DNA from: Limnohabitans sp.
GTDB taxonomy: Bacteria; Pseudomonadota; Gammaproteobacteria; Burkholderiales; Burkholderiaceae_C
Assembly: GCF_023910625.1 (NCBI RefSeq)
Contig: NZ_JAAVVW010000002.1
Location: 358,024-422,023 of the forward strand
DNA length: 64,000 bases
Direction: 5' to 3'
Both the position numbers and the translations under genes were made by a program. This document shows positions 9,073 through 17,598 of this stretch, in pieces. How positions within the stretch are numbered: position 1 is the first letter of the stretch; the number at the start of each line of letters is the position of its first letter. The notes beneath the pieces were generated by a model. It was not told where the DNA came from. It did no database searches and worked only from the letters and a program-made list of their open reading frames with translations.

Positions 9073-9518
9073 ATGCGCACAAGCGACTCGGCCGCACACA
9101 CAGGCTTGTCACTGCCCTCGCGTTCTACGGTCACATTCCACTGCAACTGCACGCCGCCGCCGTCTATGGGCGTGGCCGAGTGCAGGTGCAAATGGGCCCG
9201 CAAGCTACTGCCAACGGGCACGGGTGCCATGAAGCGAACTTTGTTAAGGCCGTAATTGACACCCATGCTTTTGGACACGACGTTGATCGTCTTGTCAAAA
9301 AACTGCGACAGCAAAGACAAGGTTAAAAACCCATGGGCAATCGGCGCACCAAAAGGCCCTTGCCGGGCCCGCTCCTCATCGACATGGATCCACTGATGGT
9401 CACCCGTGGCCTGTGCGAACAGATTGACTTTTTGTTGGGTGATCTCCACCCAATCAGATGTGGCGACATGTTGGCCCACACATGCAGCGAGATCGTCCAA
9501 AGTAGCAAAGGCTCTCAT
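9063..9518 (-). CDS. MaoC/(R)-hydratase family hot-dog protein
   Basis: A 151-residue single hot-dog domain with the hydratase 2 motif ATGDHQWIHVDEERA followed by GAPIAHGFLTLSL. The aspartate and histidine of the catalytic dyad are present. Members are R-specific enoyl-CoA hydratases or related dehydratases acting on acyl-CoA. The start MRAFATLDDL is preferred to an upstream one because the domain begins there. It is convergent with trmL, overlapping it by 10 bp. The substrate is unknown, and nothing next to it points to a pathway. Confidence 0.85.
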   Translation of the reverse strand: MRAFATLDDLAACVGQHVATSDWVEITQQKVNLFAQATGDHQWIHVDEERARQGPFGAPIAHGFLTLSLLSQFFDKTINVVSKSMGVNYGLNKVRFMAPVPVGSSLRAHLHLHSATPIDGGGVQLQWNVTVEREGSDKPVCAAESLVRIYP

Positions 9519-9583
9519 ACCCTTGACTTTAGGGCCATAGATGCAGTTCGACTGTCGATGACGCGACAACCGTAACATGCTTG

Positions 9584-10198
9584 TCAACGCGTTTCCCGAT
9601 CGCCCTCCTGATCTCGCATCAATTTCAATTCAGCCCGAAGGCGAGTCAATTCGGCGCGGTAGTTTTCGGCGTCTGCGTAATCAGCAAAGCCGTGGTAGTA
9701 AGGGTGCGCTTGCATCCTGCGACGAGCGTGCTTGATCGGACACCAGTATTTCTCAGTCAGTCCCACCACCTCCCGGCCATAGGCCATCAGGCCGTTGCCA
9801 TACGAGCAGTACGCGCAGTTGATTTTTTCCAGCCAATTCAAGTAGGCCAGATGCGTGCGGTCGTAAACAAAATAATCCGAACGCTTGACGCGAGGAATGC
9901 CAAATAGGGGGAAACACACCCACTGGTAGAGGGTGACCCACGCATCGAGCAGCAGCATGGGTAAAAGCACCGGGTAAATGAAGGGCACACACAGTACATG
10001 TCGCCACTCGGCAGTGAGCACATAAACAAGCAAACCCTCCTTAAAGCGCTTTTGCTGCGCAAGCACCTCTTTTTCAAAGCGCACCTTGTGCTCTTCAAAG
10101 TCGGCCTGCCACTTTTGTCGGCAGCTTTTGGCTTCTTGTTCAATGGCGGCTTCCAGCTGCTGGATGCGGTCCAGAAATTCCTGAATATTCGCGTTCAC
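9584..10198 (-). CDS. Conserved membrane protein of unknown function
   Basis: The start is a GTG at 10198, chosen because AAGGAG lies 5 bases upstream; the frame extends further but without such a site. The 204-residue protein has an N-terminal coiled-coil-like helix (FLDRIQQLEAAIEQEAK and on, about 5-45), a hydrophobic segment around LCVPFIYPVLLPMLLLDAWV, and a conserved-looking soluble part with RSDYFVYDRTHLAYLNWLEK, INCAYCSYGNG and YWCPIKHARR. The cysteines in CAYC and WCPIKH could bind metal. It ends in a second charged helix. I do not recognise a named family; homologues appear to be conserved hypotheticals. Confidence 0.75.
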   Translation of the reverse strand: MNANIQEFLDRIQQLEAAIEQEAKSCRQKWQADFEEHKVRFEKEVLAQQKRFKEGLLVYVLTAEWRHVLCVPFIYPVLLPMLLLDAWVTLYQWVCFPLFGIPRVKRSDYFVYDRTHLAYLNWLEKINCAYCSYGNGLMAYGREVVGLTEKYWCPIKHARRRMQAHPYYHGFADYADAENYRAELTRLRAELKLMRDQEGDRETR

Positions 10199-10483
10199 AA
10201 GGGCTCCTTGGACAAGCACGGTGGGGCAAAGGGCTTGTTCGATGCTTGGCATTGCCCCCCACTGAACAGGGCTGCCTCAGCCCTCACACATAGAGTCAAG
10301 CCCACTGCCTGCCAACACCATAACACCAACCCAGAGCAAAAACAGATCACGCTAGCGCACAAGATGCATGGATGGGGCGCCACAACACGATTGACAAATC
10401 CATCCAGCAAGGACAGGGGGTATGCTGACGCATGAAAAAAGGGCTTTAAAATCAAACCTTCTGACGATCTCGCCCGATCCTTT

Positions 10484-11203
10484 TTGTCCTCGCCCCACCC
10501 CTCTCCGTTGCCCAAACACGTGGCCATCATCATGGATGGCAATCGCCGCTGGGCCAAAAAGCGCTTCATGCCTGCAGGTCTGGGCCATGCTGCAGGCGCG
10601 CAAAGGGTGCGAGACATTGTCAAAGCCTGCGCCGAAATGGGGATTCCACAGCTGAGTCTTTTTGCCTTCAGTACCGAAAATTGGAAAAGGCCCCCTGAGG
10701 AGGTCAACGCCCTCATGGGATTGTTCATGACCTACCTCAAAAAAGAAATTCGTAACATGAATGCCAATGGGGTCCGCTTGAAGGTCCTCGGAGACACCCG
10801 GCGCTTTTCATCCACCCTGCAAGCACTGATTGCACAAGCGCAGTCCGAAACAGCCCACAATCAGGGCATCACACTCAATATCTGCGCCAATTATGGGGGG
10901 CGCTGGGACATGCTGGAAGCGGTCAAAGCTTGGCAAAAAATGAACCCTCAAACAGACCTTGCCGCATTGACAGAGGATGCATTGGTGCCTTTTCTAAGCA
11001 CCGCCAGCGCCCCGGAAGTGGACTTGCTGATCCGGACGGGCGGCGAATCCCGGGTGAGTAACTTTTTACTTTGGCAGGCGGCCTATGCCGAATTGTTCTT
11101 CTGCGACGAACTTTGGCCTGATTTCAGCCCTGAAACCTTGAACAAGGCGCTGATCTGGTTCGCTGGCAGAGACCGCCGATTTGGTTCATCTGCCCCCATT
11201 TGA
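10484..11203 (+). CDS. uppS: Isoprenyl transferase (undecaprenyl diphosphate synthase-like), orphan copy
   Basis: This 239-residue protein has the cis-prenyltransferase signatures HVAIIMDGNRRWAKKR (catalytic Asp18), FSTENWKRP, ICANYGGRWD and LIRTGGESRVSNFLLWQ. Such enzymes make the C55 lipid carrier for cell wall synthesis by adding isopentenyl units to farnesyl diphosphate. The only in-frame start is a TTG at 10484, without an obvious ribosome binding site. In most betaproteobacteria uppS sits in the frr-uppS-cdsA-dxr operon. Here it stands alone between a hypothetical gene and H-NS, so it may be a second copy. Confidence 0.9.
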   Translation: MSSPHPSPLPKHVAIIMDGNRRWAKKRFMPAGLGHAAGAQRVRDIVKACAEMGIPQLSLFAFSTENWKRPPEEVNALMGLFMTYLKKEIRNMNANGVRLKVLGDTRRFSSTLQALIAQAQSETAHNQGITLNICANYGGRWDMLEAVKAWQKMNPQTDLAALTEDALVPFLSTASAPEVDLLIRTGGESRVSNFLLWQAAYAELFFCDELWPDFSPETLNKALIWFAGRDRRFGSSAPI

Positions 11204-11319
11204 AGTTATTCAAAACCATTTGAATTGCTTAACTCAATTCGAAAAGTCCCGCATATACGGGATGCATGGTGACAAACAAGAGAACTGGCGGCTTTTACCG
11301 CAATTCTCCTGTTCGCTGA

Positions 11320-11619
11320 TCAGGCAATGGTGAAAGGCTTACGGTCACGTCCTTCGATCCATTTTGGGGCCTTGCCGCGACCTGTCCAGGTTTTTCCAGT
11401 TGCTGGATCACGGTATTTTGCGGCCACTTTGCTCGCGACTTTGGCGGAAGCAGCTTTGCGCGCCCTGCCCGGAAAAACATCCTGCACCGTCAAGCCGAAA
11501 CCGGCCACCAATTCGCGCACTTGAGAAACAGCTGCCGATATTTCATTATTGCGAGCTTGCACAATTGCCAATTCTAGTGCTTCACGCTGCTGTAAAAGTT
11601 CTTTGTAAGATGAGGTCAT
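11320..11619 (-). CDS. H-NS family nucleoid-associated protein
   Basis: A 99-residue protein with an N-terminal coiled-coil oligomerisation region (YKELLQQREALELAIVQARN), a basic Ala/Lys linker (about 52-67), and the C-terminal DNA-binding core YRDPATGKTWTGRGKAPKWI at about 69-88. The loop around TGRGKAP inserts into the AT-rich minor groove in H-NS/Bv3F/MvaT-like silencers. The upstream region is strongly AT-rich, which would suit autoregulation. It is convergent with uppS and divergent from apaH. Confidence 0.93.
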   Translation of the reverse strand: MTSSYKELLQQREALELAIVQARNNEISAAVSQVRELVAGFGLTVQDVFPGRARKAASAKVASKVAAKYRDPATGKTWTGRGKAPKWIEGRDRKPFTIA

Positions 11620-11862
11620 GATCTCTCCAGTAGGTTAATAAGTCTACAAATATACCCCAAAATAAAACCTTCAAGCGATATTCACAATTCGTGTAAGGAA
11701 ATCATTTGCTTATATATTGAAAAGTGCTTTTTTCCATGATTAAAAATCAACCCGCTATTTTATTGGCGATCAGATTTTGTTATGTGGGGGTAGCAAGCGA
11801 TAACCTGAGCGCCCAGACCTCAACCATAATGCATCCATTTATATTCAGAATGATCAAACCAC
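11620..11862. promoter_or_regulatory. AT-rich divergent control region between H-NS and apaH
   Basis: These 243 bp are clearly richer in A and T than the surrounding DNA, with tracts such as TTTGCTTATATATTGAAAAG and AATAAAACC. They must hold the promoters of both the H-NS gene (minus) and apaH (plus). H-NS proteins bind such AT-rich, bent DNA, so autoregulation is plausible. I cannot assign exact -10/-35 boxes with confidence. Confidence 0.5.
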
Positions 11863-12714
11863 ATGTCATATTATTGGATCGGTGATATACAGGGCTGTGA
11901 TCAGCCCCTGGGGCGTCTGCTGGATCTGATCGATTTCTCTCCTAGCCGTGACCATTTGGTGCTTCTGGGAGACCTGATCAACCGTGGGCCTTCATCGCTG
12001 GCGGTACTAAAACGCCTCATGGCCCTGCAGGGAAGCGTGCAATGTGTCTTGGGCAACCACGACCTGCACGGATTGGCTGTGGCCTTTGGCCTGCGCCAGA
12101 CCAGTCGTCTGGACACATTGGATGAATTGCTGCAGGCACAGGATTCGACCGATTGGTGCACATGGCTTCGCCATCAACCTATGGCCCTGTTGTCGCACGA
12201 TGTGCTGTCTGTGCACGCCGGGGTATTGCCCTCGTGGACGGTACAGCAAACCCTGTCATTGGCCGGAGAGGTTGAATCGGTTTTGCGCGGGCCCAATTGG
12301 CATGGCTTTTTAGGGCACATGTACGGTAACACCCCTGCTTCGTGGCATGAGGAACTAGAAGGCTTTGATCGCCTTCGGGTCGTGGTCAATGCCTTGACCC
12401 GACTGCGTTTTTGCACACCATCAGGCGAGATGGAATTCAAGACCAAGGAAGGGGCAGAAAACGCGCCAAAAGGGTACATCCCCTGGTTTGATGTTCCCGG
12501 GCGACGCACGGCAGACACCACCGTGGCCTTCGGTCATTGGTCCAGCTTGAGGCAACCAGCACGCCAAGATCTCTGGGCGCTTGACACAGGGTGCGTATGG
12601 GGCGGATGCCTCAGCGCCATGCGATGGCGCGAAGATGGTACACATGAGCGACTGCAAGTGCCCTGTCAACAAGCGCAAAAGCCGGCTTTGAAAGGCACTC
12701 ACAACAGCGCCTGA
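11863..12714 (+). CDS. apaH: Bis(5'-nucleosyl)-tetraphosphatase, symmetrical
   Basis: This 283-residue calcineurin-like phosphatase shows the metal-binding motifs WIGDIQGC, LLGDLINRGP and LGNHDLHGL in its first 70 residues, plus FLGHMYGN and FGHWSS further on. ApaH cleaves Ap4A into two ADP and also removes Np4 caps from RNA. Family proteins are usually 270-285 residues, so it is full length. In enterobacteria apaH follows ksgA and apaG; here it is a single gene divergent from H-NS and convergent with paaK, whose stop is 3 bp away. Confidence 0.95.
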   Translation: MSYYWIGDIQGCDQPLGRLLDLIDFSPSRDHLVLLGDLINRGPSSLAVLKRLMALQGSVQCVLGNHDLHGLAVAFGLRQTSRLDTLDELLQAQDSTDWCTWLRHQPMALLSHDVLSVHAGVLPSWTVQQTLSLAGEVESVLRGPNWHGFLGHMYGNTPASWHEELEGFDRLRVVVNALTRLRFCTPSGEMEFKTKEGAENAPKGYIPWFDVPGRRTADTTVAFGHWSSLRQPARQDLWALDTGCVWGGCLSAMRWREDGTHERLQVPCQQAQKPALKGTHNSA

Positions 12715-12717
12715 GAC

Positions 12718-14019
12718 TCACTTACCGCGCAAATCCACCACGCGTTTGGCCTTGCCCTGGCTGCGCTCGACGCCGCCTTCGGCCTTGAGCTCGATCGCCA
12801 CGCTCGAACCGATGTAGACCTTGATTTCGTGCTGCAGCTGCTTGGCAGCCGCACGGGCTTCGATGCTGTCGGGGGAGACGCCGGGCTTGGTTTCGATCAG
12901 CACTTTGAGGTCGTCCATCGGGCCTTCGCGGGTCAGCACGCACTGGTAGTGCGGGGCCAGCTCGGCGCGCTTCAAGATCAATTCTTCGATCTGGCTGGGG
13001 AACACATTCACGCCCCGGATGATCATCATGTCGTCGCTGCGGCCGGTGATTTTTTCCATGCGGCGCATGCTGCGGGCGGTGCCGGGCAGCAAGCGCGTCA
13101 GGTCACGGGTGCGGTAGCGGATGATGGGCAAGGCTTCTTTGGTCAGGCTGGAGAAGACCAACTCGCCCATTTCGCCATCGGCCACCGGCTCGCCCGTCTC
13201 GGGGTGGATGATCTCGGGGTAGAAGTGGTCTTCCCAGATGGTCGGACCGTCTTTGGTCTCGATGCATTCGCTGGCCACACCCGGCCCCATCACTTCAGAC
13301 AGGCCATAGATGTCGACCGCGTCGATGTTCATGCGCTTTTCAATCGCGGCGCGCATGTCATTGGTCCAGGGCTCAGCGCCGAAAATGCCGATGCGCAACG
13401 AGCTGGTCTTGGGGTCGATGCCTTGGCGCTCAAATTCGTCGGCAATCGCCAGCATGTAACTGGGCGTGACCATGATGATGTTGGACTTGAAATCCTGGAT
13501 CAGCTGCACCTGGCGCTCGGTTTGGCCGCCGCCAAAAGGCACGACCGTCAGGCCCAGTTTTTCGGCCCCGTAATGCGCGCCCATGCCGCCAGTGAACAAG
13601 CCATAACCGTAGCTGATGTGCACCATGTCACCCGGCTTGGCCCCGCCAGCGCGGATGCTGCGGGCCACCACAGTGGACCAGATGTCAATGTCTTTGAGGG
13701 TGTAACCCACCACGGTGGGTTTGCCGGTGGTGCCGCTGGACGCGTGGATGCGGGCGCAGTTTTCACGTGGTACGGCAAACATGCCAAAGGGGTAGCTGTC
13801 GCGCAGGTCTGACTTGGTAGTGAACGGGAACTTGGCAATGTCGGCCAGGCTCTTGCAGTCATCGGGGTGCACGCCTGCCGCGTCGAATTTGGCACGGTAA
13901 ACGGGCGAGTTGGCGTAGGCGTGCTGCAGGGTTTGCTGCAGGCGCTTGAGCTGCAAGCTGCGCAGCTCGTCGATGCTGGCCTTTTCAATCGGCTCGAGGG
14001 GGAAGGCTTTTTGACTCAT
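12718..14019 (-). CDS. paaK: Phenylacetate-CoA ligase
   Basis: This 433-residue adenylate-forming enzyme activates phenylacetate to phenylacetyl-CoA with ATP. The ATP-binding loop HASSGTTGKPTVVGYT, the segment IYGLSEVMGPGVASEC and the C-terminal IRGVNVFPSQIEE are typical of PaaK, as is the length. It is the last gene of the run paaG-paaI-paaK on the minus strand, 60 bp after paaI. The multicomponent epoxidase (paaABCDE) and the ring-opening paaZ are not in the window, so the rest of the pathway must lie elsewhere. Confidence 0.96.
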   Translation of the reverse strand: MSQKAFPLEPIEKASIDELRSLQLKRLQQTLQHAYANSPVYRAKFDAAGVHPDDCKSLADIAKFPFTTKSDLRDSYPFGMFAVPRENCARIHASSGTTGKPTVVGYTLKDIDIWSTVVARSIRAGGAKPGDMVHISYGYGLFTGGMGAHYGAEKLGLTVVPFGGGQTERQVQLIQDFKSNIIMVTPSYMLAIADEFERQGIDPKTSSLRIGIFGAEPWTNDMRAAIEKRMNIDAVDIYGLSEVMGPGVASECIETKDGPTIWEDHFYPEIIHPETGEPVADGEMGELVFSSLTKEALPIIRYRTRDLTRLLPGTARSMRRMEKITGRSDDMMIIRGVNVFPSQIEELILKRAELAPHYQCVLTREGPMDDLKVLIETKPGVSPDSIEARAAAKQLQHEIKVYIGSSVAIELKAEGGVERSQGKAKRVVDLRGK

Positions 14020-14079
14020 TCAAATCTCCACTTGATCAGCGGGGGACAGGGCTGAAGACCAGTCCCCCAATTCATTGAC

Positions 14080-14514
14080 TTATTCGGGGATGACGGTGCC
14101 CGGGATCTGCGCGCTCTTGCCACGGAACATGGCGATCACTTCACCGTTTTGGTTGGTGACTTTCATATCGTAGATGCCGTGACGCCCGCTCAGGGTCTGC
14201 TCAATGCCTTCACAGGTCAGCACATCGCCCAGCTTGCCGGGCTTCAAAAACTCGATACTGCAACCCGCCGCGACCGCGTTCTTGTTGTAGCTGTTACAGG
14301 CAAAGGCAAAGGTCGAGTCAGCCAGCGTGAAGATGAAGCCGCCATGGCAAATTTGATGGCCATTCAGGTGCAACGCTTTGACGGTCATGCGCATCACGGC
14401 GCGGCCGGGCTCGCAGGCCAGCAGTTCCATGCCCATGGTGTCTTTGGAGGCCACGTCGGCCGCAAACATGGTTTCACCCACCCGTCGGGCAAGGATTTTT
14501 GGATCATTCATCAT
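14080..14514 (-). CDS. paaI: Hydroxyphenylacetyl-CoA thioesterase PaaI
   Basis: A 144-residue hot-dog thioesterase with the PaaI motif HQICHGGFIFTLADSTFAFA, including the active-site HGG and Asp. PaaI removes CoA from dead-end hydroxylated or ring-rearranged phenylacetyl-CoA products, which rescues CoA. Its ATG overlaps the paaG stop by 4 bp, so the two genes are probably translationally coupled. Length is normal for the family. Confidence 0.94.
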   Translation of the reverse strand: MMNDPKILARRVGETMFAADVASKDTMGMELLACEPGRAVMRMTVKALHLNGHQICHGGFIFTLADSTFAFACNSYNKNAVAAGCSIEFLKPGKLGDVLTCEGIEQTLSGRHGIYDMKVTNQNGEVIAMFRGKSAQIPGTVIPE

Positions 14515-15311
14515 TCGCCCTTGAATTGGGGTGCGCGTTTTTGCAGGAACGCGTTCACACCCTCCATATAGTCGTGCGTTTTACCCAACGCCGATTGCGT
14601 ATCACGCTCCACATTCAGGTGCGCATCCAGTGAGCGGGTACCCGCATCGCGCAACAAATGGCGTGTGGCCACCAGCGCCTTGGTCGGCATTCCGGCCAGC
14701 TTGTCCGCCAGCGCCAGCGCGGCGGCCACGCAGTCGTCTGCGACATCCCAGATCAGGCCCCATTCTTTGGCTCTTTCAGCAGTCAGTTTGTCGCCCGTCA
14801 TGGCCAGCGCCATGGCCCGGGGCAGGCCCAGGCGTTCCACCAGCAACCAACTTCCGCCTGCATCGGGAATCAGTCCAATCTTGCTGAAGGCCTGTACAAA
14901 GCTGGCTGTGGGCGCGGCAATCGCGATGTCACATGCCATGACCACCGAGGCACCTGCGCCAGCCGCCACGCCGTTGACAGCGCAAACGATCGGCATACGC
15001 AAGGACTGCAGCCGGCGCGTGGTGGGGTTGAAGGCATCGTTGATCACTGGGCCCGGGTCGGCGCGTTCGAGCAAACCGGGGCCTGGGGAGAAATCAATCT
15101 CGGACAAATCCAGCCCAGCGCAAAAGCCACGCCCCGCACCGGTCAACACCAACGCCCGCACAGCCGGGTTGGCTTCGGCCAGATCCATTGCGGCCCAGAG
15201 CTTCTGGTGCATTTCACGGGTGAAACTGTTAAGGGCTTGGGGGCGGTTGAGGGTGATCAGCGCCACAGCGCCTCGCACTTCATACAGCACCGATGCACTT
15301 GATTCGGCCAT
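14511..15311 (-). CDS. paaG: 2-(1,2-epoxy-1,2-dihydrophenyl)acetyl-CoA isomerase PaaG
   Basis: This 266-residue crotonase-fold protein starts at MAESSASVLYE; an upstream start would enter the divergent control region. Motifs GAGRGFCAGLDLSEID and AVNGVAAGAGASVVMACD form the CoA/oxyanion pocket, and KIGLIPDAGGSWLL carries the catalytic aspartate typical of PaaG (rather than the glutamate pair of hydratases). PaaG turns the ring-epoxide into the seven-membered oxepin. It is the first gene of the paaGIK run. Confidence 0.92.
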   Translation of the reverse strand: MAESSASVLYEVRGAVALITLNRPQALNSFTREMHQKLWAAMDLAEANPAVRALVLTGAGRGFCAGLDLSEIDFSPGPGLLERADPGPVINDAFNPTTRRLQSLRMPIVCAVNGVAAGAGASVVMACDIAIAAPTASFVQAFSKIGLIPDAGGSWLLVERLGLPRAMALAMTGDKLTAERAKEWGLIWDVADDCVAAALALADKLAGMPTKALVATRHLLRDAGTRSLDAHLNVERDTQSALGKTHDYMEGVNAFLQKRAPQFKGE

Positions 15312-15344
15312 CTTGTGTCTCCTAGTCCTTGAATGTACCATTGC

Positions 15345-15360
15345 CCGACCGCTCGGTTGG
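15345..15360. promoter_or_regulatory. Candidate PaaR operator between paaG and paaF-like gene
   Basis: The sequence CCGACCGCTCGGTTGG is an imperfect palindrome built on ACCG-N2-CGGT. It lies 34 bp upstream of the paaG start and about 100 bp upstream of the divergent paaF-like gene. Betaproteobacterial paa genes are often controlled by a TetR-type PaaR that binds ACCGACCG-like palindromes, from memory of that regulon. No regulator gene is next to it, so the assignment is tentative. Confidence 0.4.
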
Positions 15361-15458
15361 TTAATATTTTCCCGCATGCCGAAATCGGAGTTGGCGGATC
15401 AAATCCAGTCCATCTGGTTATAGTGAAGCGATCTGACCACCACTTATTGGAGAAGCTC

Positions 15459-16238
15459 TTGCGCTACGAAAACATCGAAATCCGCGTTGAAGGCGGCAAA
15501 GTTGGCATCATCACCCTGAACCGCCCCAAGGCCCTGAACGCCCTGAACGGCGCTCTGATGGACGAGCTGGGCCTGGCCCTCAAAGTCTTTGACGCCGACG
15601 AGGCCATTGGCTGCATCGTCATCACCGGCAGCGAAAAAGCCTTTGCCGCAGGTGCTGACATTTCGGCCATGGCGAAGTTCAATTTCCACGACGTTTACAA
15701 AAACGACTTCATCACGCGCAACTGGGAAACCATCCGCAGCATTCGCAAGCCCGTGATCGCGGCCGTCAGCGGCTTTGCGCTGGGGGGCGGCTGCGAGCTG
15801 GCCATGATGTGCGACTTCATCATCGCCGCCGACAACGCCAAGTTCGGCCAGCCCGAAATCAAGATCGGCATCATCCCCGGCGCAGGCGGCACGCAGCGCC
15901 TGCCTCGGGCCTTGGGCAAATCCAAAGCGATGGACTTGGTCCTCACAGGCCGCATGATGGACGCGGCAGAAGCCGAACGTGGTGGCTTGGTCAGCCGCGT
16001 GGTGCCGCTGGACAAGTTGATGGACGAAACACTGGGGGCCGCTTTGATGATTTGTGGCTATGGCCAACTGGCCACGATGGCGGCCAAAGAAAGCGTCAAC
16101 CGCGCCTTTGAAAGTGGGCTGAGCGACGGCGTGATGTTCGAGCGCCGCCTGTTCCACGGCTTGTTTGCCACCGCCGACCAAAAAGAAGGCATGGACGCGT
16201 TTTTGAACAAACGCGCCCCCAAGTTCATCAACGGGTGA
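15459..16238 (+). CDS. paaF: Enoyl-CoA hydratase (PaaF-like)
   Basis: The frame is open further upstream, but the likely start is the TTG at 15459, since GGAG lies 6 bases before it and homology begins at [12 protein letters not shown]. The 259-residue crotonase has [11 protein letters not shown] and [16 protein letters not shown] (oxyanion hole) and the active-site [19 protein letters not shown] with the expected glutamates. It hydrates trans-2-enoyl-CoA to 3-hydroxyacyl-CoA in beta-oxidation or the late phenylacetate pathway. It is divergent from paaG, which supports the paaF role, but a general fatty acid role cannot be excluded. Confidence 0.88.
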   Translation: MRYENIEIRVEGGKVGIITLNRPKALNALNGALMDELGLALKVFDADEAIGCIVITGSEKAFAAGADISAMAKFNFHDVYKNDFITRNWETIRSIRKPVIAAVSGFALGGGCELAMMCDFIIAADNAKFGQPEIKIGIIPGAGGTQRLPRALGKSKAMDLVLTGRMMDAAEAERGGLVSRVVPLDKLMDETLGAALMICGYGQLATMAAKESVNRAFESGLSDGVMFERRLFHGLFATADQKEGMDAFLNKRAPKFING

Positions 16239-16274
16239 TCGGCCGCATGCAGCCCAGCAAGCCGCTGATTGCGG

Positions 16275-17165
16275 TCAACCGGGTGGGGTCACCAACTCAG
16301 GCTGCCAGATCAGCCGCTCGGGGGCGCTGAAGCACAAGAAGCGTTTGTTGGTGGCGCGGCCAATGGCGCACAAGCCCAGGCGCTGGGCCACGTCCAGGCC
16401 CATTTGCGTGATGCCGCTGCGCGAGACGACCACGGGCACGCCCATTTGTGCGGACTTGATGACCATCTCGCTGGTCAAGCGCCCGGTGGTGTAGAACACC
16501 TTGTCCTGGGCGTTCACGTCGTGCATCCACATCCAACCGGCAATGGTGTCCACCGCGTTGTGACGACCCACATCTTCGACGAACATGAGCATTTGGTCGC
16601 CCTGAAACAAGGCGCAGCCGTGCACTGAGCCCGATGATTTGTAGGTGGTTTCTTGCAAGCGGATGGCGTTGACCACACCGTAAAGCTGGCTTTGGGTGAT
16701 TTGCGCGGGCGGCAGTTCGATCTCGTCAATGTGGGCCATCAAATCGCCAAATACACTGCCCTGGCCACAGCCGGTGGTCACCACGCGCTCGGCACTGCGC
16801 TCGATCACCACCTGGGCGTTGGCGCGGGTTTTGACCGCCGCCACACCGGGCTCGCCCAGCTCGCCTTCGCCAATCGTCCAGTCCACGGTGATGGATTCGA
16901 TCTGGTCCACCGAATCAATCAGACGCTGGTTGCGCAAGAAGCCCAGCACCAGCCACTCGGGCTCGGCGCCCAGAGTCATCAAGGTCACCAGCTCTTTTTT
17001 ATCGAGGTAAATGGTCAGCGCACGCTCAGCGGGGATTTGCGTCTCGGAGGACTCACCGAATTCGTTGCACACGGGCACACTGCGGGTCAGGGGTGCACGC
17101 GCTCGGGTGATGTGGGGCTTGAGCGGGGCCGATGCGGCCACGGGAGCGTTCAGAACAACAGACAT
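16275..17165 (-). CDS. fdhD: Formate dehydrogenase accessory sulfurtransferase FdhD
   Basis: This 296-residue protein contains the FdhD signature RVVTTGCGQGSVFG with the sulfur-carrying Cys133, and VEDVGRHNAVDTIAGW, GRLTSEMVIKSAQMGVP and VSRSGIT. FdhD moves sulfur from the cysteine desulfurase IscS to the molybdopterin cofactor and is needed for formate dehydrogenase activity. It follows the membrane formate dehydrogenase genes on the same strand but is separated from them by a terminator at 17183-17214. The protein can serve both formate dehydrogenases in this window. Confidence 0.96.
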   Translation of the reverse strand: MSVVLNAPVAASAPLKPHITRARAPLTRSVPVCNEFGESSETQIPAERALTIYLDKKELVTLMTLGAEPEWLVLGFLRNQRLIDSVDQIESITVDWTIGEGELGEPGVAAVKTRANAQVVIERSAERVVTTGCGQGSVFGDLMAHIDEIELPPAQITQSQLYGVVNAIRLQETTYKSSGSVHGCALFQGDQMLMFVEDVGRHNAVDTIAGWMWMHDVNAQDKVFYTTGRLTSEMVIKSAQMGVPVVVSRSGITQMGLDVAQRLGLCAIGRATNKRFLCFSAPERLIWQPELVTPPG

Positions 17166-17182
17166 GGCTTGAGCCTAACGTA

Positions 17183-17214
17183 AAAATCCCCCGCCATTGC
17201 CGACGGGGGATTTT
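17183..17214 (-). terminator. Rho-independent terminator after the formate dehydrogenase genes
   Basis: On the minus strand, arms of 11 bp (AAAATCCCCCG and CGGGGGATTTT) enclose a 10-base loop, and the right arm runs into a T tract (GATTTTTA). It lies 22 bp after the stop of the Ala-rich small gene and 18 bp before the fdhD start, so fdhD translation must depend on read-through or on a promoter within this short gap. Confidence 0.8.
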
Positions 17215-17235
17215 GCGGTGACGCTGGAAACGCGA

Positions 17236-17583
17236 TCAGCCTTTTTTGGCAGGCGCAGCAGCAGGCTTGGCACCAGCTGGTGCGGCTGCGGGCGCAGCGG
17301 CAGGCGCTGCAGCCGTCGTTTCTGCAGGCTTATAGGCACCAGGGTCCGCGCAAGCGGGCGTGGCAGCAGGTGCGGCCTTGCCTTTGCCATTGGTTTTGTA
17401 ATAGTGCGCTGCCACCTTTTCGCGTGACTTGCACAGTTGGAAGTCGGCCACTTTGTTGCCGTGCGCGGTTTTGGCCGCAGCCTCGGCGGCTTTGGCCTTG
17501 GCTTCCTCACTGAGGGCAGGCAGTTTGGCGGCAGCGCTGAAGCCGATGGCCAGTGCGGACAAAACAAGCAGGGTTTTTTTCAT
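17236..17583 (-). CDS. Small Ala/Lys-rich exported protein of the formate dehydrogenase cluster
   Basis: A 115-residue protein with a signal peptide (MKKTLLVLSALAIGFSAAA), a short charged central part containing the two cysteines in FQLCKSREKVAAHYYK and TPACADPGAYKP, and a low-complexity tail of Ala, Pro and Lys (about 88-115). The two cysteines might form a disulfide in the periplasm. It follows the gamma subunit gene by 15 bp on the same strand and is followed by a terminator, so it is probably the last gene of the membrane formate dehydrogenase operon. I do not recognise a named family; function unknown. Confidence 0.7.
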   Translation of the reverse strand: MKKTLLVLSALAIGFSAAAKLPALSEEAKAKAAEAAAKTAHGNKVADFQLCKSREKVAAHYYKTNGKGKAAPAATPACADPGAYKPAETTAAAPAAAPAAAPAGAKPAAAPAKKG

Positions 17584-17598
17584 GAAGTTTCTCCAGGC

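Noticed and set aside
10268-10284. Hairpin AGGGCTG/CAGCCCT upstream of the 9584-10198 gene
   Set aside because: A 7-bp stem with a 3-base loop and no T tract or conserved context.
11208-11262. Short hairpins between uppS and H-NS (ATTCAAA/TTTGAAT and TCCCG/CGGGA)
   Set aside because: Stems of 5-7 bp, AT-rich or without a proper T tract; too weak to call terminators.
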